From Phytophthora sp. 'mugwort' (taxonomy: Eukaryota > Oomycota > Peronosporomycetes > Peronosporales > Peronosporaceae), in contig JAUCEF010000012.1 in NCBI GenBank assembly GCA_033558025.1, forward strand, positions 3,224,001 to 3,288,000: a DNA stretch of 64,000 nucleotides, given 5' to 3'. Below, in pieces: positions 44,625 through 56,699 of the stretch. The notes beneath the pieces were generated by a model. It saw only the letters and a program-made list of their open reading frames with translations. It ran no database searches and was not told where the DNA came from. Within the stretch, counting starts at the first letter, position 1. Every line of letters begins with the position of its first letter. The position numbers and the translations under genes were made by a program.

Positions 44625-47600
44625 TTACTGCTCCATTACGTGCTTGATACGTGCAACCCACTCGTCGTAATGGGCCTCCGTCACAGCTTGCAATAAAATC
44701 CTAAAATCCATGACCAAGTAGATAAGAGCACACAAGTCAGATACAATAATCATAAAACGAACCAACAAGGACATCGTTACCTGAGCTGTCTCCGCTTGTT
44801 GCCCTGGATGAAGATCTGGTACAGTCGGTCTAATATCGTGGCACTGTCCTCCTCCGGCTGGTGCTCTTCCGGGGATTTGGGCGGGAATTTAGCCTGAAGA
44901 TCCTCAACACACCATACCACGCGCTCGTATTCACCACGGACAAGGTTGTCCCACACGAGTGACGCTAACTCCTCATCGATGCTGGTGGCACTGGGCTCAG
45001 CTGGGGATGGATCGTTAACCGGCAGGTGCTCCCAGTCACGCGCCACACGCACTACATGCTGTGCGAGCACCCATTCTTCCTGATCAATGCACTCCTTGAG
45101 CAGTTCAGCGGCGCTCTCCATCCGCAGCGGCATGGATGACCCCGATGCAGTGGAACACTCCTCTAAAATGAGCAAGAAGTTGGCAGCTGTGCGTAGCTCT
45201 GACCGTTGCTGGCACATAGCCAACAAATCCATCGGGTCTCCTGCCGCGGGAAATAGTACTTTTAGTCGAGACGGCTCGCTTTTGCGAGCCACATGCGCGA
45301 CAATTTCGCAGTATTCCGCAATGTCACCCTCTGGCTGTTGCTCGCTGTCTCCAGGGCGTAAAAGTTTGATGGCCGTGTGCAGTTTGTCTTCTGGGCATTT
45401 CTTAGCAAAGCAAGCCTCAAGCATGGAGTGCAGGAAAAGTTCCTGAGTGGGTGTCGACAACGCAAATTGCTTCCGGACGCCGTCCAGCACGAGACGGGCC
45501 CATGATAATTGCTCATTCTGAACAAGGAAGCACAGTAGCGTGTGGAAAATGGGCTGCACACGAGCAAACACGTCATAGCACGGAAGAAGTACACCTGAAG
45601 GCACATACACGTCCTGTGACACACCAACAAGCAGTCCAAATGCCTGTTCAGCACCAATCACTTTCACATCGAAGTCGAAGCGTAGCATGCGATCTTTCGC
45701 AGAAAAATCGTCTACCGACGTGACACAACCACGCATATTGGAATATCCGTCCTTTAAAGGCATTCTGCCAGTTCCCACTCCAACTCCCGTGCCACTCGAC
45801 AAAAAGCCTTCCAATGCAATCCCATACTCGCTGATGACTTGTTCATACAGCTCAGCAGTAGCTGGCGCGGTGCCAAATTCAATCTCGTATGTCTTAGCAC
45901 GCAGCGGGTCATGGCAAGCCAGAAAAGTCTCCAGCCGACGGCTATCCTGCTCGAAAGCCTTGGTGTGAGTCATGTAAACACCATCCAGCAGTGGAAGCCA
46001 CAGCTTCATGCCTTCGGGGCCGTACAGTCCGTAAATGAGTCGACACGGTGCTGGCCACGAAGCACAAGCCTGCGGAGTAACAAACAATCTCGCCATCGTA
46101 CTCACATTCGAACACAGCAGTCGCTGTGAACGATTTTCTGGGTCCCAAATAATCACGTCGCCTGCACTGTCAAGGAATGCAAACCGCGGTAATACTTCTT
46201 CTGGTGTGTACTGGTCGGGTATCTCGCCGCCCACGAGCATGTTGACAAAACTTGAGAGCCATCCTTCTTCATCCTGCTCGTGTTCGCGCTCTGCTCGATA
46301 TTTGCGTTTCTGCTGTTCTCGTAGCTTCTCGTCTTGAATATGTAAGAAGCGCGGCAGCACAGCGAAATCTAAGATAGAATTCCTTCGGCAAGTTCCAGCA
46401 GGCTGGGACTCGACCACCCGCGATGGCAAATTTACCTGCCGCTTCAGTTGAATTTTCATTCGTACGTCATTTTGTTTAATAGTGCCCCCATACATCAGTT
46501 CAAAGCACCACAGCTCGCTCCTAGAGACGCAAAACAGATTCTTCTGCGCATTGTCACTATCCATGATAGAGAAGCAGTCGTCGGCATCGTCTCCAATGAA
46601 GCGGCCGCCCAGCGCCGCTGCTCCGCGACTACGTGCAGCATTTTCACCTTCACGTGAGAATACTAACTGCTCTAATATGGATTCCTCATCCAAATGATTC
46701 CTTGGGTATGCCTGCAAATGCAACGACTGGTGCTTTTCACTGAAACGCGTGAAATTAACCACAATCGCATCTTCGCCTACCCACAGCAATGAGTACACAA
46801 ACATGTCCTGCTCATCGTTCATGTTGCCAAACATCCGCCACTTGCCAGTCACAACATTAAGCAAGCAGAAACCTCGCTGTCCAGCCACTGCCATATAATT
46901 TCCACTGGCGCTCAAAGCCACCAGGCGAAGAGGACAGCACTTTTCAAAGTCGGCTGGAACACTCCAGTTAACACAGGACGTCACGGCACATGGATCATCA
47001 AGCGTTGGCGCAGCCACCAAGCGGACGCTCTTGCTTTCCAGCAGCGCGAGCCGAGACGACCTCCCTCCAGAGAGTGGCACAGTTTTCGCGAAGTCAAACT
47101 CAGCGAATGCCATTGACGGCCGCTGACGCATTTTCACCGCTTGACGGTGAGCATGCAGCTCCTGGAGTCTCTTCTGCTTCGCGATGTAGAGCTTCTGCGC
47201 AAGAACTGCGTTCCAGTACTCCGTAATCACGTTCAAGAAATGGTTCGGATTCCACACTGGAAACAGAGCAAACAGCAATTTCACGTATTTGTGCTTGGCA
47301 ATCCGAGAAGAAGTGCCCTGAATTGCCTCCCAGCCGTCAAATTTCGCACGGCGCTCGAACTCCAGAAGTGGTGGCCGCCCCTCAAGATCACAATCTCCGT
47401 GCAGAGCTTGCATCCGAAGCGCATACTCTCGAATGCACAGGTTTTCGTCATCCAGCATGTGAATCCCGTGTGCATCCATAAACTCGGATGAGGACAACGC
47501 CTCAACCGCCAGCGGGAATACTTCCTCCCAGTTCAGACGCATGAATGTGAGTAGCACATCCTCGTTGTCCGGTAGTTCCTTGATCTCACTTACAATCTGC

Positions 47601-49384
47601 TCAAACGGCATGTTGACAACCTTTAAATTCTCATTAAGACCCACAAGTAAGTCACCACCCTGGATCTGGCCGCAAGTCTCCGCTGGACCAATGCCACCAT
47701 CACGCATTCGTTTCGTGAAGCTTTTGTCGCTTCGAACCCACGCACCGCAGCGACCAGGAGCGCCAGAAAGCGACAAACACAGTCCGTCCTCTCCCTTTTG
47801 CACGTTTGCCTCTACCTTTTCGAACAAATGTGCTACTTCCGTCACTTCCACGTCGATCTCTTCCTCGACTTCTCTGAGAATTTCATCTTCCGGCAACTGA
47901 ACCAGTTGCGTCGACTGCTCGCCTCGAGGCACCACAATCAACGAGTTGCTTTCTTTTGTCCACAGCAAAGCGAGCACACCGAATGCACAAACTTCTTTCA
48001 TGTTGTGCTCGTCAATCTTCTCTGGTCTCTCGTGTTTGTGCTGCGGCAAACTCGACATCAGACGACAACCATCCGTTGAAAAGAGTGAGAACCCACGAGC
48101 CTCATAGCCTACAACGACACTGCGACCATCATACGACCACGCCAACGCCGTAACAGCGCCGACATCTTCCGGCGCGTATCCCCAGGCAACAAGACTCAAT
48201 TCCCGAATGGGTTCAAGTGTCAGCGCCGTCTGTGCATTACCGGCGTCCTTCTTGCCCGCAATAATATTCTTCGTCTTCTCGCTTCGCTCCATAGTTTTCA
48301 GTGACAATCGGAACAAAGAGACCCCACCATCCGACCATCCCAGTGCGAGTCGTGACCCACTCGCATCCAATCTCGTTGTCGTGCAACGCCCAGTACCCGA
48401 GCTCGACATGTTGCCTTCTCTCTCGGTATTAACCAGCGACAGCAGCTGGTCAATGCTCTTGTTAGCGGGCGACAGCAACATGATGAAGCATTTGCCACCT
48501 TCAAAACCTGCAACGAGATACAATGACGCAATCTTTGAGGGCAGATCTGCTGTCGCACACGTGAGATCGTAGCAACTGGGCGGCTCGGCGTCGTCGGGCA
48601 CCGCCAAGTGTGTGCGAACATCAATTTTCCAGATCTTGGTGGAACTATCCGCGTTACTGAACCACGAGCCTTGACCGTCATTACCATCAGGCGAGGCGGC
48701 AACCTCTACGACGCAGATCATGCCGCTGGCCATGCCCACAAACACATACTTACTGCCTGGTACCGCGCTCATGGAGACGGCAACGTCTTCGTAATCACTC
48801 TGGGACGCACCTTGGTTAAGCGGGTAATCTTCCACAAACTTGGCGGCAAGTTGAAGTGTCTTTGAACTTGCCTTGGACCCTTCGTTCCCCTCGCTTTCTT
48901 CCTGCTCAGGCTCTGTGAACGACGGTTGGTCCAGGATGGCATTGGCGTCTATCATAGGATCCTCGTTGGAATGGGGGTCGGGTGTATTAGCGCGCAGCAG
49001 CAGTGTGTTTAGTCCATTAAAGGCGTAAAACTCGACGGATTGCGAATCTTTCTCCACGACGGCCAGACGGTCCCCCGAGACCCAAGCGGACCACAGCTGG
49101 CGCGCCTCGCTCTCCCGCAAGTGTTCGTCAGCGTCTTCCTCCTGGCCCTCGGCTTCACTCTCCCCCATCTGATGCTCCACCCACTGGCCACCGCGACGAC
49201 AGCACGCCAACATGCGGCGCCCAGTGCTCGGCAGCCCCAACGAAGCGCTCCACAGCGTCACGCGCGAGGATGTCACACGAGCGAACACGTGCTGCGACGG
49301 GTGCATGGCCAACGCCACGTCCTCCAGTCGCTCGCGCGCAGCGGACGCCGCGTACGAGCGCGGAGGCCCGCTGCAGAAGAACAT
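44625..49384 (-). CDS. RIC1: RIC1 homologue (subunit of the RIC1-RGP1 Rab6/Ypt6 GEF)
   Basis: Exon 1 is 49384-44781 and exon 2 is 44700-44625, separated by an 80-nt GT-AG intron (donor GTAACG, acceptor TTTTAG). Reading through the donor would stop immediately (CAG CTC AGG TAA); splicing gives QLR-ILLQAVTEAHYDEWVAR and ends IKHVMEQ, for 1559 residues. The N-terminus (MFFCSGPPRSY) resembles the RIC1 start; residues about 20-1050 look like WD40/beta-propeller sequence (LALGWSDGGVSLF, ALAWSYDGRSVVVGY). The RIC1 domain is C-terminal: PIFHTLLCFLVQNEQLSWAR, CEIVAHVARKSEPSRLK, LFPAAGDPMDLLAMCQQRSE and TAANFLLILE. RIC1 with RGP1 activates Rab6/Ypt6 at the Golgi for endosome-to-Golgi recycling. Divergent from the BolA3-like gene with 226 bp between ATGs. 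Confidence 0.9.
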
Positions 49385-49410
49385 GGCGAGCGTGCGCTAC
49401 GTGTCGATGC

Positions 49411-49417
49411 AGAATGA
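49411..49417 (-). promoter_or_regulatory. initiator (INR) of the RIC1 gene
   Basis: On minus, TCATTCT (followed by GCAT) fits the oomycete INR, 26 nt upstream of the ATG at 49384. The flanking FPR part is only partly matched. Confidence 0.45.
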
Positions 49418-49610
49418 TGTTCAGGTGCAACCTGGTACGAAGTACCACAAAAAAATGGGTCAGTATGCGTGGATCACAATACTGATGTAGGATTGGTTGA
49501 AAACTATTTTCGCACTTAGACAGACAAAAACGGTTCTTCCAAGTGAACGTCAACGAAGGCAGGTTGCGGTGGTGAGGCCTCGTTCATAATTAAATCAAGT
49601 TTAGAGGAGG

Positions 49611-50022
49611 ATGCTGAGCGCGGTGCGTGCACGGATGATAGTAGCGGCGGCCAAGCGCCCGCTGCTGGGGCGCGCGGCGCAGTTTGCGTCGAATGCAGAT
49701 GGATCGGGCACGGAGGGGGAGCAGGCGATGCACAAGGCTCTGCAGACGCAGCTGAATGCAGTGCATGTTAAGGTGACTGACGTGTCGGGCGGATGTGGCT
49801 CCATGTTTGACGTGGAGGTGGCGTCGCCGCAGTTTACGGGCCAGTCGCGAGTCAAGCAGCACCGTATGGTCAACGAGGTTGGGCGGCAGGTTGTAGTTGA
49901 GTGTTCAGTGATGGAGCTGACTGTCGTTGATGCTTTGTCTGTAGATTCTCAAGGAGGAGATTAAGAGTATGCACGGGCTGACCATCCGGACGATGACGCC
50001 CGAGCAGTTCCAGAGCAAGTAG
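49611..50022 (+). CDS. BOLA3: BolA3-like mitochondrial iron-sulfur protein
   Basis: Exons 49611-49877 and 49945-50022 with a 67-nt GT-AG intron (49878-49944). Splicing joins QHRMVNE to ILKEEIKSMHGLTIRTMTPE and gives 114 residues; unspliced, the frame runs off into intron sequence. Residues 1-30 (MLSAVRARMIVAAAKRPLLG) are basic and amphipathic like a mitochondrial presequence. The BolA domain has VKVTDVSGGCGSMFDVEV (about 46-63), with the Cys that serves as cluster ligand in BOLA3-type proteins, and the invariant His in VKQHRMV. BolA3 with monothiol glutaredoxin and NFU1 helps deliver Fe-S clusters to mitochondrial enzymes. Divergent from RIC1, convergent with HGPRT (241 bp between stops). Confidence 0.9.
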
Positions 50023-50263
50023 ACGCGCTGCCATCATCACAGTATTGATCCAGAGCTGTGCAGGTACAGACGTGCATTTGGCACTCAAAATATATAGAAA
50101 CAAGTGGCTTTACATCGCTTAAGTGGATGCGGAAGCCTGGTGCAATGGGTCTGTGGGGTGATACGTGCATGTGTAGGCTTGTGAGGCGCGTGTTGAGCCA
50201 GCTTTCTGTCCTCTGACTCAAGACGGAGCTGTAGTTCACATTAAGACGGCTGTGACTGTTCCT

Positions 50264-51009
50264 CTAGGAGCTAGAGGCGTATTTGGCGATGCCCGCCTCG
50301 TTGATGATGCAAATGTGGTCCAGGTCGCGGAAGATCTCGTTGTAATCAAGGCAATAGCCAATTACGAACTTGTCGGGGATGTTGAAGCCCACGAAATCGG
50401 CGAGGAAACCGCAGCTCTCCGGGTTGCGCTTCTCCAATAGGCTGGCCACGCGCACGGACTCGGGCTCGTATTGCTCAAGCATGGGCACGAGCTTAGCCAT
50501 GGTCTTGCCCGTGTCGATGATGTCCTCGACCAGTAGCAGATTCTTGCCCTTGAAGTTAGTCAGGTCCGCACCAGAGACCTGCACGTTGCCTGTGCTCTTG
50601 GTGCCCTCGTAACTTTTGACCCGAATGAAGTCGAAGGTGAAGGGTACGTAGTCGCACTTGTTGTACTTGTGGAATAGACGCAGTTTTTCCACAAGCGCGT
50701 GAAAGAAGGCGCTACCACCCTTGAGTACGCACAATAGATGCACCGTTTTGCCCTCATAGGCATAGCGAATGTCTTGTGCGAGCTTCTCGACGCGATCCTC
50801 GATCAAGCCATTAGGGATGAGCACCGACTCGACACTCTCCAGGTAGTGAGGCGGAATCAGGAATTGCGCCTTGTCGTATGTGGCGTCGTCCTCCAGGTAG
50901 ATCACGCGCTTCGGGTTGTGCGTCGCCTGCTAAGGCAAAAGAGAACAGACGTTAGCACATGGCATGCGCGGGGGGCGAGTGCTTGGTTGCTTGGGGCACG
51001 TACAGCCAT
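50264..51009 (-). CDS. HPRT1: hypoxanthine-guanine phosphoribosyltransferase
   Basis: Purine salvage: converts hypoxanthine or guanine and PRPP to IMP or GMP. Exon 1 is only ATG GCT (51009-51004); the intron begins GTACGTG at 51003; exon 2 runs to the stop at 50264. The acceptor is TTAGCAG, a tandem NAGNAG site, so exon 2 can start at 50929 (adds Gln, 223 residues) or 50926 (222 residues), both in frame. Visible motifs: LKGG loop (about 71-74), the SYEGT loop (about 108-112), the PRPP-binding LLLVEDIIDTGKTM (about 133-146) with catalytic Asp, and the purine/Mg region FVIGYCLDYNEIFRDL (about 190-205). Length is normal for the family. No peroxisomal tail; it ends in SSS. Without the first exon no ATG is available, which supports the splice model. 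Confidence 0.9.
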
Positions 51010-52150
51010 GGTACTGTGGAGGTCTATTGGCTGACGTGGTCTATTGACTAGTGAAAGCGCCCAGCCAGTCGCTGATGCTTAATTTGTGTAGGTCTGGTGT
51101 GGAGACGTTTGAGACTGTCATAATCAGCGAGGCTACTAGAAAAATAATTGGTTGGTGCCTGCGAATGGAAGGAAGGAGCGACAGCACAACAGCTAATGAA
51201 GGCACTGCTTTCAACCAGCACCGATGAAGGAGAAGGTGATAGGTCGATTTGGCATGCTTCCTTCCGCAACGGAAGGCAAGATTTTGTTTGAACTGGGCTA
51301 GTCAATAAACTATCAGCGTCAGAAATAACTAAAGTTACAGCAACTGCTGCTCTGGTTAGCTGAACCGGTTGATATAGTTGAAGTTTTACGTTGGAACTGA
51401 AAGGAAGGGAACGAATGTTGCAGTGTACAGCAACAGAGTTCTGTAAAGTCCCTCAAATAATACCTCATGGGTATAAATCCCGTACTGAGACTGTGGCAGA
51501 CACAATGCTACTAATTAACCAAAGTACAATCCCGATTCCATCGGAAAGGTGAGCGTCTCCTCGATTGAGCCCCCCCCCCCCTTTGACTTCCAGAAGCTTG
51601 ATCCGCAGAAGAAGTGGTCGTCTGAAAAAAATTCTTTCCCATGTTGAAAACTCAAATTTTTTGTATTGGTCAACTTGATAAAATATTTTGCTGCGGAGCC
51701 AATGGTGCCGTTGCAGCAGATTTAAAGGTGTACAAAACGGTATTTGATTTCAGAAGAGTGGCATGCTGATACAATAGTGGTTCGAAAGAGGCTACGCATA
51801 CCGTCTCGGCAAGAGAATGGCATCTCTGGTGAATACCCCCCCCCCCGAGACTGTATGAAAATCATACCGTCTCGACACAGTCTGTAGATCTCGATGACCG
51901 TCTGAGACTGAAATTGGATAGGCAGTAGCAGTCGTTGTACGAAGAACAGCAATTGAACAGGAGTGTTTGTCGCTTTTGATTACAAATTCTGCCTATGTCT
52001 TTCAGCAGACTGGTGCTGGTGCAAGACAGCGAATCACACCCACAAAGGTGCTGTTTTTTAGCATTTGATAATGTTGCTGCTCGAAAGAAAAAAAATCAAA
52101 TGCATTTGTTCGTTTAGGTGAGCGCGTAGCACAAGTATTTATACCTAAAA
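51010..52150. other. intergenic; AT-rich, C runs and a short hairpin
   Basis: 5' flank of HGPRT on the left (a CCAAT-type box on minus near 51027-51031). C12 (51570-51581) and C11 (51836-51846) runs. CATACCGTCTCG occurs at 51798-51809 and 51863-51874; the second copy pairs with CGAGACTGTATG (51846-51857) as an imperfect hairpin. No coding signal. Confidence 0.45.
51846..51874. repeat. imperfect hairpin with a nearby direct repeat
   Basis: CGAGACTGTATG, five-base loop, CATACCGTCTCG: 11 of 12 pairs match. The right arm is repeated at 51798-51809. May be an end of a small non-autonomous element. Confidence 0.4.
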
Positions 52151-55100
52151 AGCTACATTAGCTCTACCTCGCCTGCATCGTCGTCGAGATCAATCACCCC
52201 CGAACCGCTAATCAGAGCTTCGAAAAAGATGAGGGTAAACACCCCGCAGTTGTAATTGTCGAGTTGGGTCATCATCGGGAACTTAACACATATGTAGCCT
52301 TCTTCGTGTGTCGGTAGTAGCGAATATAACACCTTCTTAGCGGTAGCTTCACGTCGTCAACCCCGTCCTTTGCCTGCTGAGGGTCAAACACGGTGACGGT
52401 GCCCTTCTTCACGTTCGCTACCATGCTGCACCAGTGGTCTCCGCCCACGTTCACGGGTACTATCAGCAGGGGGCGTGCTCACTGGACAAAACTTGAAATG
52501 CATATTGAGCTGGAAGGCGATCCGGCAGATGAAGAGGTAAGGTTAGCACGTTGGCAGGAATTGCGACTGCCTTACATGTGCGTCTGTGGAGTTGTATCAT
52601 TCGAAGTGTTGCCCTGTCCAGACACAAATCTGCTGCTTTCCGCAGAATGTTGTCAGGAAAAAGCTTTATCCAGCACTCGAATTGTCTTAAACTTAAGTAC
52701 AGCTTCACTCAGCTGTATAACTGGGTCACTTCCTGGTACATTGACAACACCGGTCCGCCAGTCTATGTTATGAACCCACTTCACGCACGCGTCAATCTCA
52801 GCGAACCTTTGAATCATAGTGTGCCATTTCTTCATGTCATCCACTACGCTGACCTCGCAGGTAACACCGTTTACAGTCACCACGATTTGAGATCGCGGAA
52901 TTGTTTTGTCATGGTTAGACTTCCACACATTCTGGAAGTGAGCGATTTGTGTCGTGCATGCATTCAGAGTCGGTAATGACAGCACCGATATCACTTGGTG
53001 CGTTGGGGTCGGGTGCTTTCTGCCTGACCTCGCTGTTACCGTAATGTTTGATCGCCTCAGCTGGCGAAGGGTCAGCTCTTATGGGCTCCGCGTAAATATC
53101 GTAAGGCGATTTAGCGGCACAGGCCTCTGTGAGCATTTCAAGCGATGCTTTGTCGTGTTCTTCGCAACTGCATCAACTCGTGCCAACGTGGCTTTCATAT
53201 CTTTCTTTTTTTTATTCTTGTTTTTCGCACGACTGCCCTTGGGTGCTCTGAGTCGGCTCGCCGTCTCCGAAATTTCCCAGTTTCGCTGGCTTGCCGTCTC
53301 GACACGTGCAGGGAGTTGTACTGTCTCAATTTGTTGTACAACTTCTGACCTCTTCGCCTTCTGTAATTGCTGCACCCTATCTGTAGAGGATTGGGTATCT
53401 TTTCCATCGGTGAAGGCAAGCTGAGGCCGCCAAAGATTTCTAGAATGTCTTTCATTTCTGCAAATTTAATTCCGGACTTTGGTGCGTGGCTTCCGGGTCA
53501 GGTTCAGTTCCTGGCGCAACGGAGTCAGACGCGTCTGACTGTTAACAGGCTGAGACGTATGACAGGCTAATAATGTTTAGCCGTCTGGGAGTGTTCCACG
53601 GCTCCGTGGTCCCAAATGAAATCGATCTGGTGTGAACGTCTCGTGGCTTCCTCGATACAGGTTCGATTGCCGCCTTGGTTAACCGATTCCGTGTCACTCT
53701 TGTCCTGGGTTTAATATCCGCCTCGGATACCATATTCTGGTCATCGTTCGGCTGAGACTTCCTCATGGTCTTCTCGTCCGTATCAGGAGCGCAAACGCTT
53801 TCAGCATCTGGTGTAGCATTCTGGCCGGCATCGCTTGAGCTCACATCGTTTTCACTTGCAGTGGACCGAAGCGTTGGGCACCTTTCCCCTCCTTCACGTC
53901 GCTCAGCAGTTCTGTCATCAACAATTTTAATTGAGCTCGTGTTCCCCACAGACACCCAAATTCAGCGATTTCCTTTCCAACAGCTAGCAGGTCCTTGTAT
54001 TTCTCGTTTTGTGACTGAGCCGCGACATGGGGATGTAGAATAATCGATTGTCAACATGTCACAAGTTCCACGTCATGGAGTTCCTCAAGTTGAGTTTTTG
54101 AATCTTCGAAAATTGTCGATCAGCCAACGTGGCTTGATAATAGACGCTGGCACTAAGTCTGAACAGTTCGTCACCTTGCGGTAATATATGATATGGTGAC
54201 ACGGAAGGTGGCGGGTCACGTTGAAAATACAAGAGCATGTCCACCAGCGGGTTGAGTGTGTACTCGTGCGGAGCATCACACGCAAATTGGTCGGTTTTAT
54301 CTGTTGTATCCGGACCATCAAAGTGAATCACCACGTAGGGAGGGAGAGGGTAGTGGCGATAGCGAGTTGTTGGCAGCATCGCAAAGTCGTACGGATGCTT
54401 AACTTGCGCAACAGCGTGGCCTGATATGACATTTGCCAGCTTTCCCATCTCCGCATCATAGTTAGCGTTGTGATACGCACCGAGTCGATTAAGTTTTCGC
54501 TGCCACTCCCTTTCTTGAACGGATTGCCAGAACAGAATCGAAGTCACACAATCGTCCATCGAGGTTGAGGTGTCCACCAGGCTTTTGAATTTTTGCCAGC
54601 TTGACTCCAGTCTATATTCAAAACTATAACGTTTAGTTACATACAAGCCGTGGCCGCCTATTCACAATCGCTTTACCTGTTGTTGGTTTGGTTGCCCATA
54701 TGGGAATGTGCCGCGGTAAATGGAGCTGCACACTTCCTTACAAGATCCCCAAATTTGTCAAACATTTTGAACCAGCGCTCAATCTTATCCGCGTCCCGTA
54801 GAATAACCTTCATAGTTGCCACGACTTGATCAAATCTTTTTTTCAGTGGGGGCACTAACTAGCAAACTCGAAAGCCTCTTCATTTCGTTTCTCTGGAACG
54901 TACGTCTCTTTAGCCACATCTTGCTTGAAGCACTTTACCACGTGAAAATGACAGAAGAATGCGTGCGCTCGGAAATTCGTCTTCCAAAACCGAGATTTCT
55001 GTGAAGTCCTTGTCAACGATAATCACGGCAGTCGAATCATACTCAGGACAGCTTGCCTTGAGCTGTTTACACGATATTCGCAGCGTCGGCTTCTGCTCAT

Positions 55101-56693
55101 TCTCGACCAGACTGTGCTGCATACAGAAAAACAAGGTAAAGAATGCAAAGTCTCAGACGGTTAGCACAATCCAAGACGTTATCACAATTTGAAGGCCGGA
55201 ATAGCGTATCACCTGCACGTACTGACCTTTCCCAAAGGCGGCCTGCACCATAAATAAAAATAACTTATACTGGGCAGCATTCGAGTTGTAGGTGGCATCA
55301 ATAAGGAGTAACTCGGGGAAGTGCTGGAACATTTGACACATGACCCGTTGTATGAAGATGCATTTTGCTTTACCCTGCCATGATAAAAAATCGTGTTAGC
55401 CATGTAATTGAATCTATCAAGTGCAGTAGACTTACGTCGTCAACGACAATTTTGGCTACATTGCCGTGGTCCCGTGCGAAGTCCTCGAGAAAAGCTTGGA
55501 CACGTTCTTCTGTCGACACGTGCGTGTATTCTTCTTGCTGCTATCTCCAGCAGGTTATGCACATCTTTCATTGTCGGCTCTGCCACCGTATTCTCCGTAA
55601 TGAACTGCAGAATTATTTTTCTGTTTGCTCCTCAGCGACGGAGAGTATGCACAGTGTTGCTGACGTTCTCTTCTTCGATACGCCGATTTTCGTGGTAGGT
55701 TTTGAACACTTCTTGACTGACTTCATGGTTATGGCGTGACTCTTGGTGTGTAACGCATACCTCCCAGTTATCACCATCTCCTTTAACGCACAAGTTATTT
55801 TACATTGTAAAATATATTATGCCAGACGATGAATCAGCAAAGACTAATGACCCGCATAAACACACCTGCGCTAGACAACCGATTCGACGCGAGAAGTGGT
55901 GAGGACGTTGTCTAGTTCGTGGTCGTGACACAGAACTATCGGATCACCTCCATGTGTGCACGTATACATCATATTGTAGAACTGGAAGTGGTCCGGGATG
56001 AACGGAACTCTACGACTTTTAGTAATCCGTTTGTTCCGAGTGCGAACCGGTGAGGATGTTCTGCGTGAAAAAATTTGTCATCAACGCAATATGTTAGACT
56101 AGATATCATGAAATCTAGGACTGTATCGCAGTAGTAGACTGACATACAGTCTGAGACTGTGAGCCCGTTCCAAAGTACAACAAGTACAAACCTGGAACGT
56201 GCGCTTGCCGTAGATAGAGAGGTACTTGTCAAATTCCTCAAATGACGAGACCTTTCGCACGTCCAACTTGGGGACTTGCACTAGATCGTCCAAGGGACAT
56301 ATCTCTTGAGTGTCGTGTGTGTTTCCATCGTTGCACTCTGTCCCGCCAATCTCGATGTCCGCTAGTTCGGTTAGCACCTCAACAGAACTGTTAGTGGACT
56401 CGATTGTGTAAGAACTGCCACTACTCTCCGGTTCAGAGTAGCTGTCACTACTCTCCAGTTCCGAGCCCTCGCCAAGGATTCAGCCGTACACACGCTCGTT
56501 GGGCTTGAAGTGGTCGATGGGGTGATGTTAACCGGAGTCTCTTGGTCTTTTTGGCGGATGGGTAGCGCTTATGCTTCTTGCTTCGACGTTTGCTCCCTGA
56601 TGCCCGGTGGCTGCTTCGACTACTGCTGGTGAATTCCCCAACGACGTTGGTTGCACGGCGTGCATCGAACTCTGCAGGCGACGAGGGCACCAT
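52150..56693 (-). pseudogene. Mutator-like transposase with C-terminal Ulp1 protease domain
   Basis: In order on minus: a Ser/Glu-rich N-terminus (56693-56380, one frameshift), KVSSFEEFDKYLSIYGKRTF (about 56265-56205), FITENTVAEPTMKDVHNL (about 55620-55565), the transposase core FPELLLIDATYNSNAAQYKL (about 55315-55257) with FGKGQYVQ, a 96-nt GT-AG intron (55117-55212), VIIVDKDFTE and EFPSARILL (about 55030-54950), then a C-terminal helical region (54646-54059). After a polar linker comes a C48/Ulp1 domain: VNVGGDHWCSMVA with catalytic His (about 52455-52415), VFDPQQ with Asp, and NYNCGVFTLIFFEALI with catalytic Cys (about 52245-52195). MULEs carrying ULP1-like proteases are known (plant Kaonashi type). 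Frames break several times; several breaks may be introns, so death is likely but not certain. Confidence 0.7.
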
Positions 56694-56699
56694 TACACC

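Noticed and set aside
45087..49490. Plus-strand frames of 60-125 codons across the RIC1 gene
   Set aside because: All lie opposite the long RIC1 coding exon and show no independent coding signal.
51900..56160. GTCTGAGACTG at both 51901 and 56150 as possible terminal repeats of the Mutator/Ulp1 element
   Set aside because: The right copy lies inside the N-terminal coding part, and an 11-base match is too short to define ends.
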